From Vicugna pacos (taxonomy: Eukaryota > Chordata > Mammalia > Artiodactyla > Camelidae), in assembly GCF_048564905.1 (NCBI RefSeq), contig NC_132993.1, positions 74,741,001 through 74,805,000 of the forward strand: DNA of 64,000 nt, written 5' to 3'. The notes beneath the pieces were generated by a model. It was not told the origin of the DNA. It ran no database searches and was given only the letters and a program-made list of their open reading frames with translations. The translations under genes were made by a program, and so were the position numbers. Positions 56,401 through 64,000 of this stretch are shown here, piece after piece. The first letter of the stretch is position 1. Every line of letters starts with the position of its first letter.

Positions 56401-56464
56401 TTACTGCTTCTTTAGGATACTGACTACTTGTCATCAGGGACTGGTTGCTTTCATTTTCATCCAT
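35296..56464 (-). CDS. NAPEPLD: NAPEPLD, N-acyl phosphatidylethanolamine phospholipase D (complete, spliced)
   Basis: Four minus-strand exons (56464-56174, 47799-47153, 40105-39991, 35427-35296) join in phase at GT-AG sites to give 394 residues (human 393). NAPE-PLD is a membrane-associated zinc hydrolase of the metallo-beta-lactamase fold. It cleaves N-acyl-phosphatidylethanolamines to N-acylethanolamines (anandamide, palmitoyl- and oleoylethanolamide) and phosphatidic acid. The motif HNHYDH gives His184, His186, Asp188 and His189. The other ligands are His252 (SQHW), Asp283 (AGDTGY) and His342 (IHWG), each one below human numbering. Asp146 (LTDP) is also kept. Residues 1-60 are polar and probably disordered, with one residue fewer than human (NSRNSG against NSARNSG). 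The tail ends DDENSSE, a little longer than the human DDENF. All catalytic residues are intact. It is convergent with ARMC10. Confidence 0.96.
35428..39990 (-). other. NAPEPLD: NAPEPLD intron between last two coding exons
   Basis: Mostly unique or unclassifiable. 36830-37500 resembles an ancient dispersed mammalian repeat ('tcctggagcttacatcccag', then 'atccacgtggagatgtcaca'), and 38740-38810 looks like part of the same family reversed. 39555-39770 is an L2 3' piece. 35600-36730 and 37560-38700 show nothing I can name. No coding exon is evident. Confidence 0.6.
39555..39770 (+). repeat. L2 LINE 3' fragment
   Basis: 'aaggtcaggtgccacctctt', 'cctgaagatctccctcgtcc' and 'agtgaaagcctcctttcgac' follow the order of the L2 3' region in sense. 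It is diverged. Confidence 0.7.
39991..40105 (-). CDS. NAPEPLD: NAPEPLD exon, residues 313-351
   Basis: 115 bp after a ttttaccag acceptor complete the split Arg codon and encode [14 protein letters not shown] to GTFALANE. It contains the last zinc ligand His342 in AIHWGT. The donor is GAG|gtgagt. Confidence 0.95.
40665..40870 (+). repeat. MIR SINE
   Basis: The order 'gcatgaatcccagtgctgcc', 'tccatttccttgtctgtgag' and 'atccagcacagcacctgctt' is that of a sense MIR, with moderate divergence. Confidence 0.75.
42690..45505 (+). mobile_element. 5'-truncated L1: ORF2 RT to 3'UTR
   Basis: Runs from before the RT domain ('aagtccaggaccagatggct') to the 3' tail near 45505. Several ORF2 frames survive: 43463-43693 reads [19 protein letters not shown] with the RT box YVDD present, 43880-44104 reads [19 protein letters not shown], and 44756-45241 (161 codons) reads [15 protein letters not shown] and [10 protein letters not shown], the ORF2 C terminus. 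Stops and frameshifts separate them. It is of the younger artiodactyl type and similar to the copy at 9755-14108. Confidence 0.88.
45506..46668 (+). mobile_element. Second L1 3' copy joined to the first, interrupted
   Basis: Restarts in ORF2 ('aaaaatgggcacaggaccta') and repeats the C-terminal region and tail ('tgtacaccagaaattgacac' near 46620). It is split by an antisense L1 piece at 45980-46195. It follows directly on the A-rich end of the first copy. Confidence 0.8.
45980..46195 (-). mobile_element. Short antisense L1 3' insertion (216 bp)
   Basis: A T-rich start, then the antisense L1 3' end ('acaatgttgtgtcaaattcc' to 'tcccttcccaccc'). An 18-bp duplication with one mismatch flanks it (agaagttgtggtgtattt at 45962-45979, agaagttgtggtatattt at 46196-46213). 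Confidence 0.9.
46690..46993 (+). mobile_element. Third L1 3' end of the pile-up
   Basis: A further L1 3'UTR in the same orientation ('agtatagcacaaggaactat', 'tgctatacaccagaaactga') ending in an A-rich run. It is older-looking than its neighbours. Confidence 0.75.
47153..47799 (-). CDS. NAPEPLD: NAPEPLD main catalytic exon, residues 98-312
   Basis: 647 bp between a tgcacacag acceptor and an AAG|gtaggt donor, ending in phase 2 inside an Arg codon. It encodes most of the metallo-beta-lactamase domain: [22 protein letters not shown], the zinc motif [17 protein letters not shown] and FAGDTGY. Compared with flanking introns it is CpG- and GC-rich, as expected for a long conserved exon. Confidence 0.97.
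49515..49640 (+). repeat. MIR SINE
   Basis: 'attgtttccccatctgagaa' and 'gcaccaggcacacagcaag' mark a sense MIR 3' half. Confidence 0.7.
49798..49950 (+). mobile_element. Camelid tRNA-derived SINE
   Basis: 'acaactcagtggtagagcgc' (A box) and 'gggttcaatccccagtacc' (B box) precede an A-rich 3' body. Target duplications are not clear. Confidence 0.92.
50044..50352 (+). mobile_element. Tigger1-derived non-autonomous DNA transposon
   Basis: 309 bp with inverted ends: it starts 'caggcacacctag' and the other end reads 'gaggtgtgcctg'. TA flanks both sides (50042-50043 and 50353-50354). The internal sequence ('ggtttgtggcaaccccacct') matches Tigger1. No transposase is encoded. Confidence 0.88.
50380..50550 (+). 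mobile_element. Old L1M 3' end
   Basis: 'tatcttgatcatggtgatca' and 'aactcatcaaattgtacttt' resemble an old L1 3' end finishing in an A-rich run. Confidence 0.6.
50770..51055 (+). mobile_element. Old L1M 3' end
   Basis: 'gtggtgacggctgcacaact' and 'actgaactgtacactttaaa' are typical of old L1M 3' regions. A poly(A)-like end lies at 51040-51053. Confidence 0.75.
52190..52455 (+). mobile_element. Old L1M 3' end
   Basis: 'agtggttgccaggggctggg' and 'cttaccacaataaaattaaa' mark another old L1M 3' end of a different subfamily from the one at 50770. Confidence 0.7.
52670..52990 (+). mobile_element. L1 ORF2 C-terminal fragment
   Basis: 'atgttcatagcagcactatt', 'tgtccatcaacagatgactg' and 'gtgaagccagaaagagaaag' are the ORF2 end seen in the other L1 copies here. 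It is interrupted by stops. Confidence 0.8.
53554..53718 (+). mobile_element. Very short L1 3'-tail insertion (165 bp)
   Basis: Contains only the L1 3' end ('agcacagggaactatgttca', 'gtgctgtacagcagaaactg') and an A-rich tail. It is flanked by a perfect 12-bp duplication aagcaaatggca (53542-53553 and 53719-53730), so it inserted at this length. Confidence 0.9.
54490..54650 (+). repeat. L2 LINE 3' end
   Basis: 'gtgccgggcacacagcaggt' followed by 'gctcagtaaaacactgacta' is the standard L2 3' ending. Confidence 0.75.
55850..56070 (+). repeat. L2 LINE 3' fragment
   Basis: 'caggcccagctcaaatagca' and 'cctctgtgaagccatttcca' are L2 sense phrases. It lies about 100 bp from the NAPEPLD first coding exon. 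Confidence 0.75.
56174..56464 (-). CDS. NAPEPLD: NAPEPLD first coding exon, residues 1-97
   Basis: The exon begins at 56480 after a strong tttttttag acceptor, so 16 bp of 5'UTR precede the ATG at 56464. At least one non-coding exon must lie upstream. It encodes [10 protein letters not shown] to SVPTSKE and ends at GAG|gtaacg in phase 0. The polar N-terminal region is followed by [14 protein letters not shown], conserved in NAPE-PLD. Confidence 0.95.
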
Positions 56465-57059
56465 GTCCTTTGGTGACGAGCTAAAAAAAAAGAGGGGGAA
56501 GGAACAACTTGAGCTTCATATAAAGACATAAAAACTTATTATAGAGTATTACTTCTTAACCAACAAAATTTTCCTCAAACCTATAAAAATGTCTCTATTA
56601 GCTCAAATTTTCTTCCTGCAAAATACAATTTTAGAATCTAGCATTACTGCTCTCTAAACAGAAAAGATGTCTGCTTTACTTATTACTGCCAAATCTTTCA
56701 GATATTCCTTATCTGCTGTAATCCAAGACAATCTACTCTACCATCCAGCACTTAAACATATGAAAAATTTCCATTTCAATGACATTCTGTAGAATAAATT
56801 AAAGCTCCTTCATGAATCTGTAATATTTTCATACCTGCATTTTAAAAATATTATTGTTAATAACACATAGTAAGAAGGACTGCCTTAGTTCCTCGAGGAT
56901 ACTTCAATAATTCAAGTGGCTTACATATAACCCCATGAGGGCTAGTCATTTTTACTTGGAAGACAATCTGTTAACAATGTCCCTCCAATCTCCCAAAGTT
57001 CAGTGCGTCCAAATCTCAGGAAAGGATACACATTAGCTGAGAGACAGTTCAGCAGTGTA

Positions 57060-57248
57060 TTTAAGTGGTTAACTATACAAATCTGAATTAACTCAGGTGC
57101 AGAGCTGCAAGTCAGTGCAGCAGGTACCCCAGCTCTGTGACCTTAGGCAAGTTTCTTATTCTCTCTGTGCCTTGATTTCCTCAACTACAAAATGCAGACA
57201 GTAATACTACCTGCCTCCAAAAGGTCATTGAGAGGATTATAAAAAGCT
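57060..57248 (+). repeat. MIR SINE
   Basis: 'ctctgtgaccttaggcaagt', 'ctctgtgccttgatttcctc' and 'actacaaaatgcagacagta' in order give a clear sense MIR. Its 3' part is cut by L1 sequence at about 57245. Confidence 0.88.
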
Positions 57249-58262
57249 AGTATGTGGAATCTGAAAAACTCATACAAGTAAACTTATTTACAGAATAGAA
57301 AGAGACTCAGACATAGAAAACAAACTTATGATTACCAAAGGGGAAAGGGGAGCATAAATTAGGAGTTTGTGATTAACAGCTACACACCACCATGTATAAA
57401 ACAGATAAACAGCAAGGAATTACATTCAGCATCTAGTAACAACCTATAATGGTGGGAATGCAGTTTGGTGCAGCCACTATGGAAAACAGTGTGGCGATTC
57501 CTCAAAAGACTAGGAATAGACTTACCATATGACCCAGGAATCCCACTCCTGGGCTTGTACCCAGAAGGAAATCTACTTCAGGATGACACCTGCACCCCAA
57601 TGTTCATAGCAGCACTATTTACAATAGCCAAAACATGGAAACAACCTAAATGTCCATCAACAGGTGACTGGATAAAGAAGATGTGGTATATTTATACAAT
57701 GGAATACTACTCAGCCATAAAAACCGACAACATAATGCCATTTGCAGCAACATGGATGCTCCTAGAGAATGTCATTCTAAGTGAAGTAAGCCAGAAAAAG
57801 AAAGAAAAATACCATATGAGATTGCTCATATGTGGAATCTAAAAAACAAAAACAAACAAACAAACAAAAACAAAGCATAAATACAGGACAGAAATAGACT
57901 CATGGACAGAGAATACAGACTTGTGGTTACCCGGGGGGGGGGGGCGGGGTAGAGGGTGGGAAGGGATAGACTGGGATTTCAAAATTGTAAAACAGATAAA
58001 CAAGATTACACTGTATAGCACAGGGAAATATACACAAAATGTTATGATAAATCACAGAGAAAAAAATGTGACAATGAGTGTGTATATGTCCATGTATGAC
58101 TGAAAAATTGTACTGAACACTGGAATTTGACACAACACTGTAAAATGATTATGAATCAATAAAAATGTAAAAAAAAAAAAAAGAAAAAGCATATATGTAT
58201 AACTGAATCACTATGCTGCACACCAGAAACTAACACATTGTAAATCAACTACACTTTAAAAC
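57245..58262 (+). mobile_element. Old L1 3' end with a younger L1 nested in it
   Basis: 57245-57452 and 58183-58262 are two halves of one older L1 3'UTR ('tagtaacaacctataatgg' continued by 'catatatgtataactgaatc'). The younger copy at 57453-58182 lies between them. Confidence 0.8.
57453..58182 (+). mobile_element. Young 5'-truncated L1: ORF2 C terminus and 3'UTR
   Basis: An open frame at 57465-57842 (125 codons) is the ORF2 C terminus: [50 protein letters not shown]-rich run (57939-57955) and an A tail follow. It is very similar, on the opposite strand, to the copy at 18550-19004. 5'-truncated, so not mobile by itself. Confidence 0.88.
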
Positions 58263-58789
58263 TTTTAAAGCTAACACAAGTAAGACACTTAGAAGCACAT
58301 ATGTAACACACAGAGAATATAACACACGTATGTAGACTGACACATATGCACATCAACATGTGCATCAACAGAGTCACTTCCTGCTCCCACCTATACCTCC
58401 CCTAGACTCAAGGCTCAGAAACCCTTGCTTTTGAGCTGTATGGGAGTCCAGACACACAAAGTGAGAAGCACAAGTAAGAATATTCATTACCTGCCATAAA
58501 TTTCATCTCTTTCCTATAATGTGAAACAAACATTTGCTTTATTTAGATTAAATACTATGCATACAAATACACTTTATATTTCCAAGAAAAAATAAGCACA
58601 GAAAGTCAAGCATTAGTGTTTGGCTACAGAGGTGTTTAAATAGAAATATTACCCAGGAGAGAAAGGGAAAGAAACCAGGATGAACACGTACACACGACCA
58701 AACCCCATTCCCACCCCAAACTGTCTGGAGTAAACAGCCCGTGGTCTGGAGATGAACTGGTGGTGAGAAAGCACAGCTGACAGCCGGAT

Positions 58790-59000
58790 CAGGGGCCGCG
58801 GCTCAGCCGTGGCTGTCTGTGGGAGAGCCTAACAGCCGAGACAGAATGACCAGCTTTAAATCTTGGGCAAATGACTTTACCTTTCTAGTCCTCAATTTTC
58901 TCCTATGTAAAAATAGCTCCTTGTCTCAAGCAGGGTTTCCAAGGATTAAATGACATAAGGTACATTAAGTGCTTGCCACTCACCAAATGCTAGCTCTTTT
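58790..59000 (+). repeat. MIR SINE
   Basis: 'cttgggcaaatgactttacc', 'cctcaattttctcctatgta' and 'aaggattaaatgacataagg' form a sense MIR. Confidence 0.8.
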
Positions 59001-59044
59001 TCCCCTCATGCTGTTAACATCTAAATTCTTTAAATTCTATTAAA

Positions 59045-59181
59045 GAGGGAGGATATAGCTCAGTGATGGAGCACATGCTTAGCATTGCACAGGTCCTGGG
59101 TTCAATCCCCAGTACCTCCACTAAAAATAAGTAAGTAAAACCTAACCACATTACCCCCCTCAATTTTTTTAAAATAAATGT
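59045..59181 (+). mobile_element. Camelid tRNA-derived SINE, first of a tandem pair
   Basis: 'ggatatagctcagtgatgga' (A box) and 'gggttcaatccccagtacc' (B box), then an A-rich body ending 'taaaataaatgt', directly followed by a second SINE. Confidence 0.92.
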
Positions 59182-59330
59182 TGGGGGGGAGGGTATAGCT
59201 CAAGTGGTATAGCTTATGCTTAGCATGCATGAGATCCTGGGTTCAATCTCCGGCACCTCCTCCAAAAATAAATAGATCTAATTACCACCCCACAAATATT
59301 AAAAAATAAAAATAAAAAAATTAAAATCAA
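59182..59330 (+). mobile_element. Camelid tRNA-derived SINE, second of a tandem pair
   Basis: 'gagggtatagctcaagtggt' (A box) and 'gggttcaatctccggcacc' (B box), same orientation as the preceding copy, ending in a long A-rich tail. The sequences differ, so this is not a simple duplication. Confidence 0.92.
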
Positions 59331-59419
59331 CGGATCTGGGTGAGTTGTTTTAGTTCCTCTCATAGATTTACTTTACCTCGGTTATAATTAAGTTCAGGCC
59401 TTTACAAAGGGCAGAGATA

Positions 59420-59555
59420 AAGACCATCCATTTAAACCCTGCTTCATTTAACAGATGAAAATACACAAGTTTATAAGGTCTAAGTCACTTCCCAACAAGA
59501 TAATACATCTAACTGATGGCAGAGCTGACCTCACGCCACCCCTATTGACAGTAAC
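59420..59555 (-). repeat. MIR SINE, antisense (diverged)
   Basis: 'atttaacagatgaaaataca' followed by 'gtctaagtcacttcccaac' resembles an antisense MIR core. Confidence 0.55.
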
Positions 59556-60508
59556 AGCCTGTGAGGTGTGTGCATGTTACACACAGACGTATACATTCAC
59601 AGACACGTAAAGACACATATATAATAATTCTAGCAAATACATAAGTTACTGGTGCATAGTGATAAACACCGAAGAGATAAGGGAGAAAAATAAAAAAGAC
59701 ACTTTGATTCAAAAATCACACAAAAAAGTCGAAACAGCATTTTTAGACATCTAGTCCTCTGTGATACCTGGGACGTAAGCAGCAAGGAAGGTGTGTGAGA
59801 GCTAAGGAGGGAAAGGTGTACAGGGTGGGGCAGATGAAATGGCTGAGACTGGACTGTGGGCCTGGACCGAGATGTTATTAAGGAGATCTGGCTGCCCTCA
59901 GGCAATGGGGAAACACTGAAGATGCTTAAAAAGGGCCTATCTGGGGAGTTCCGGTTGTTCAAGCACAAGACGGCCTTCCTTGCTTAGCCCTGCAATAAAC
60001 CTTTCCAGGCTCAAAAAAAAGGGCATATTTGGGGAAGATAACTCTGGTAGTAGGATAAAAACAAAGAGCGGCTAAAAACTGGGGCCATGGACATAAATGA
60101 GTGAGTAGGAACAGAAGAAACCCAGAACATCCACTAACAGCAAGGCCCCTTGCTCCGTGTCTCACACACCACATTTAAATTAATGCTCCCAGCAAAATTT
60201 CTAAGTAGGTATTACACCCTCATTTTTTCACTGAAGAACTAAGAGGCAGATGGTAGGCCCAGTCAAAAGATGACAAAGCAGCTGACAGTGAGAAAGGAAA
60301 GAAGAGAATAAATCCAAGAGACAATAAAGAAGCTGAATCACTAAGACTTGAGAGTCTCTGGATAATCACAAACCCTGGACACTTTGTGGGGGGGGTGGAG
60401 GTAAAAAGTGGGAGGGGTCAGAAATGGCCACACCCCTAACCCAGTAAAGAAATTAGGGGAAAGTGAGGACATAACTGGAATATGGAGAAGGTGGATTTCT
60501 GGCCCAGC

Positions 60509-60968
60509 TGTTACGGAAACGACAGGCTAGAAACAAGCACCACTCGGAGGGTTGGAGTACTCAGATGTATTACGCCAGCGGGCTCAGAGGGGCTTCTGCT
60601 CCGAAGCTCTGAGCACCTCCAAGACATGCGCATGAGGTTTTATAGGGTAAAGCAACAAGCTTGGGGTATTCGGCCAATAGGCATGGAACAGCTTTAGCAG
60701 CATTATCATCATAAAAGTGGAGGCGGGGAGGCAGTAAACCAACATTCCAAAGCCAGATATGTATCTTTGAGAACCCAGCTGGCTAGCAAAAAAACATGAA
60801 CAGCAAACCAACACTAATTAACCTAGATTTACAAGTTAGTCTAGCAGAACTCAGAACAGTATTCCAATACTCAGATTTGTGAGTTATCTTGTTAGCCCAG
60901 CTCAGCCTCTCCTTCACATTCCTAGACTTGTGAGTTACTTGTTAGACCAGCCCGGCTTTTCCTTCACA
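60509..60968 (-). mobile_element. Solo LTR of a class I (gammaretrovirus-like) ERV
   Basis: A 460-bp unit begins TGTGAAGG and ends CCGTAACA on the minus strand, the usual TG...CA form. It is bordered on both sides by cagc (60505-60508 and 60969-60972), a 4-bp target duplication as in class I ERVs. A TATA-like box lies opposite 60637-60644. Two copies of a roughly 50-bp repeat in the U3-like part (60873-60918 and 60924-60968) recall enhancer repeats. No internal viral genes accompany it. It looks like a whole solo LTR, younger than the MaLR and ERV remains elsewhere in the window. Confidence 0.7.
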
Positions 60969-61734
60969 CAGCGAGTCTGAGGCGAGGCCTGAGACCACAG
61001 GGAGCACGGACCCCCAGAGGAAATGGATGACTGTGGGATCCAGGCTACTGGTGGGGGGGGGTGGGGGGTGACGAAAGTGAGAAAACAGATTTCTGGGGGC
61101 CTAGAGAGTAAAAGGGGAGTGAAAAATGGGTTCTGTGATTTTCTTTCTGGACAATAAACTCTCAAAGTTGCCTACTTAAAACACCCCCATTTTCTTACCT
61201 CCTGCACATTCAAGCTTTCACCACCACCCCCTTCCCCATCAATCCACGGAAGCAGGTCTCTACCAAAAGCTGTCCTCTCTTAACACACCCCCACCCCCAA
61301 CACACACAACACCCAGACTTCAGGAGTGAGCATTTTAAAGGCAAATCTGATTTAAAAAAAAAGAAACAAACAAACAAAAAGGGAAAACCTGCAGAGGATT
61401 CCCCTCTGCTCTCAGAATGAGGGCAAAGGTCAGGAAGATGGTCCAGGTGGGTGTGTGTTTCTAGCACCGCCCACCCTCTCCTTGGATCCAAACACATGGC
61501 CTTCACTTGTTTCTTTAAATGCATCATGTCCCACCTCAGGGCCACCTACTGCCTTTACAGGGCCTCTAAACATGAATTCTTAAATATCCCCAAGGATATT
61601 TTAAAATCCTGGACGTGATATTCACAGGATTATGTACGAGCACGAGAGTTGTTCAAGCAACACAAAATGCTGGCACTACGAGATACCATTTCACTCCATG
61701 CACTGTAAGTGTGACATGATGGTAAGGAACAGAA

Positions 61735-63047
61735 GAACATAAAAATCTAACTGACAAGAACAATCTCAAATAAACAACCTACCTACCACATAAAATAATT
61801 AGAAAAAGAAGAACAAACAAAACCTAAAGTCAGCAGAAGGGAAAAAAAATAAAGATCAAGGAGAAAATAAGTAAAACAGAGATTAAAAAAATACGAAAAA
61901 AAAACCCAATTAAACCAAGAGCTTTTTTTTTTGAAGGAGTAAACAAAACTGACAAACTTCTGGCCAGGCTTACCAAGAAGAAAAGAGAGAGGACACAAAT
62001 AAAATATGAAAATGGAGAGATTACAATCAACACCACAGAAATTCAAAAAATCGTAACAGAAATACCAGGAACAACAATTTGGCAATAAATTGGACAACTC
62101 AGAAGAAATAGACAAGTTTCTAGAAACATACAGTCCACCAAAACTGAATCAAGAAAAAATAGATCATTTAAACATACCAATCACAGAAGTGAAATAGAAT
62201 CACCAGTAAAAAACGTCCCTGCAAACAAAAGTCCAGGACCAGATGGCTTCACTGGGGGATTCTATCAAATATACTGAGAAAAACTCATACCAATCCTTCT
62301 CAAACTCTTCCAAAAGACTGAAGAGGAGGGAATACTCCCAAACTCATTCTATGAAACCACCAACACCCTGATACCAAAGCTAAAGACACTACCAAAAAGG
62401 AAAATTACAGGCCAATATCACTGAGGAACACAGATGCAAAAATCCTCAACAAAATATTAGCAAACAGAATCCAACAACACATAAAAAAAGACCATAAACA
62501 CCACGATCAAGTTGGAGTCATCTTAGGGACATGAGGATGTTTCAACATATGCAAATCAATCAATACGATACACATCAACAAAAGAAAGGACAGAAATCAC
62601 ATGATCATCTCAATAGATGCGGGAAAAGCATTTGATAAAATTCAACACCCATTTATGATATAAACTTACCAGTAAGAGCGGGTATAGAGGGAACATACCT
62701 TAACATAATAAAAGCTATTTATGACAAACCCACAGCCATCACAGTACTCAAGGGTGAAAAACTGAAAGCCTCCCCACTAAAATCTGGAGTAAGACAAGGA
62801 TGCCCACTCTCACCACTTCTATTCAACATAGTAGTGGAAGTCTCAGCCACAGCAATCAAGGGAGAAAAAGGAATAAAAGGGATCCAAGTTGGAAAAGGAG
62901 AGGTAAAACTGTCACTACATGCAGATGATATGATACCATATATAGAAAGCCCTAAAAGCTCCACACAAAAACTTCTAGAGCTGATGAAAGAATTCCATAA
63001 GGTAGCAAGATAAAAGATGAAGATCCAAAAATCAGGCATTTCAAGAT
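61735..63047 (+). mobile_element. L1 ORF2 fragment (linker to RT), 3' end missing at the HHEX junction
   Basis: Sense L1 ORF2 from before the RT domain ('aagtccaggaccagatggct' near 62235) to the RT box region (LHADDMIPY at about 62915, so HADD instead of YADD) and on to 'aaaatcaggcatttc'. Many stops are present. It ends abruptly where HHEX-like sequence begins. Neither the 5' part nor the 3'UTR is present in the window. Confidence 0.85.
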
Positions 63048-64000
63048 AAATGTAGCACGGGAGGCGCGGGCCGGCAGCTCTCCAGGGGGCCACAGCGCGG
63101 CAGAACCAGGCAGTACCCACTGCTCGCGAGGACACCACTGCTGCAGCCCGCGCACCCGGACCGATTCTACACCTAGGACACCGTCGCGGCTCGCCACGCC
63201 CATCCCCGTGCCCACACTGCCGTCCCCTAACTCCTTCACCAGCCTCGTGTCCTCCTACCGACACCCGGTGTACGAGCCCACCACGATCCACCGTCTTCTA
63301 GCACCACTCTGCCGCCGTGCTGGCCGCAGCTGGCCGCAGCCTATGGTACTTCGTGGGCCCTGGGTACCCCTTTCCGCGGTCAGTGAACGACTACACACAT
63401 GCCCGGCTCCACCACGACCCTCTGGGCAAACCCCTGCTCTGGAGTCCTTTCCTGCAGAGGCCACTGCATAAAAGGAAAGGCGGCCAGGTGAGGTTCTCCA
63501 ACGACCAGATCATAGAGCTGGAGAAGTCTGAGATCCAGCGAGGAAGCCTCTCCCTGCCCGAGAGGAAGCGTCTGCCCAAGATGCTGCAGCCTAGCGAGAG
63601 GTAGGTCAAAACCTGGTTTCAGAATTGACGCACTAAATGGAAAAGACTAAAACAGGCGAACCTTCAAAACAAAAAAGAACTGTAAAGTCTGGACAATTCC
63701 TGTGACCTCAGGCAAGCCTTCCCAGCGAACAGAATAAAAGTGCTTTGGATAGCTCTCAAGGTTCACCCTCCCCTGCCTCCCAGGAGGAACCTGAATCAGA
63801 GATCTCACAGGATTCTACTCAGGAAGTGCACATTGAGGGCGATAAAGGCTATTTTAATGTTGGATGATGACGATTGACATTCGCATGTTCAGAAAACTGG
63901 ACTTGTGAATAACAATTACCATAGAAAACCTCCACAGATGAACTAGAAAACTGTATGAGAAAGGGAATTCATTCTGTAGTATTCTGGAAGGCTAAAATAT
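63048..64000 (+). pseudogene. HHEX: HHEX processed pseudogene (continues past window end)
   Basis: The sequence follows HHEX (haematopoietically expressed homeobox) mRNA without introns. In order: PLLQPAHP, TLPSPNSFTSLV, VYEPTTIH, DYTHARLHHDPLGKPLLW, SPFLQRPLHKRKGGQVRFSN, PERKRLPKMLQPSER, VKTWFQN and finally the acidic tail to a TGA at 63865-63867, then 3'UTR. The parent start codon is AGG (63108-63110), about 40 bases are missing soon after it, and a TAG falls at the IED position. A frameshift lies in the proline-rich region (about 63290-63370). Stops replace residues in homeodomain helix 3 (63601-63603 and 63625-63627), and a further stop and frameshift follow. Absence of introns shows retrotransposition. 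No function is expected. Confidence 0.93.

Larger units (their letters stand above)
56481..64000 (-). other. NAPEPLD: Probable NAPEPLD intron 1 (or upstream sequence), repeat-rich
   Basis: The first coding exon has an acceptor at 56481-56482, so a 5' non-coding exon lies further right, probably beyond the window. 56500-57050 is unique. The rest holds MIRs, an L1 3' nest, two tandem SINEs, a solo LTR, an L1 ORF2 fragment and an HHEX processed pseudogene. 59560-60500 (including a possible old repeat near 59860-60010) and 61000-61730 carry nothing I can name. Confidence 0.65.

Noticed and set aside
57465-57842. 125-codon open frame as a host gene
   Set aside because: It is the L1 ORF2 C terminus ([23 protein letters not shown]) of a 5'-truncated copy.
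62719-63291. 190-codon minus-strand frame
   Set aside because: It is an antisense reading across L1 ORF2 and the HHEX pseudogene. Such a fused frame has no counterpart in any known protein.
1-64000. A novel multigene or defence-like system
   Set aside because: The window is a syntenic mammalian locus with three known genes. All other sizeable frames are transposon remnants or antisense shadows, and nothing points to a new system.

Overview
The window is mammalian nuclear DNA: spliced vertebrate genes, a CpG-island promoter, and LINE-1, MIR, L2, Tigger and LTR fossils. At least six tRNA-derived SINEs have the A box 'TAGCTCAGTGGTAGAGCG' and B box 'GGGTTCAATCCCC' of the camelid Vic-type family, so the source is most likely a camelid (camel, alpaca, llama or vicugna). 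The gene order matches the human 7q22 block FBXL13 - ARMC10 - NAPEPLD.

Layout. 1-4283 is FBXL13 intron 1, and 4284-4358 (minus) is its first coding exon. A CpG island at about 4255-5055 separates it from ARMC10, which runs the other way, so the island looks like a bidirectional promoter; it holds a perfect RFX-type X-box. ARMC10 occupies 4868-31132 (plus). Six constitutive coding exons join in phase to give 307 residues, and there is one candidate alternative exon. Its 15.6-kb first intron is mostly an old, nearly full-length antisense L1 carrying nested younger insertions. Intron 4 holds two CTCF-like motifs. 31133-35295 separates the ends of two convergent genes. NAPEPLD occupies 56464-35296 (minus). 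Its complete coding sequence is in four exons (394 residues), with all zinc ligands of the metallo-beta-lactamase fold present. 56481-64000 is probably NAPEPLD intron 1. It holds a solo LTR with a 4-bp target duplication, an L1 ORF2 fragment and, directly against that L1, a processed HHEX pseudogene running off the window end.

Functions. FBXL13 (DRC6) belongs to the motile-cilium nexin-dynein regulatory complex, ARMC10 is a mitochondrial/ER membrane armadillo protein, and NAPE-PLD makes N-acylethanolamine lipids. They are neighbours by synteny, not by a shared pathway. I found no operon, CRISPR array, functional tRNA or rRNA gene, or new multigene system. The less ordinary observations are the X-box, the ARMC10 alternative-exon relic, the L1/HHEX junction, a set of very short L1-tail insertions that look SINE-like, and the insertion history. 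Repeat family names come from remembered consensus sequences; no database search was run.
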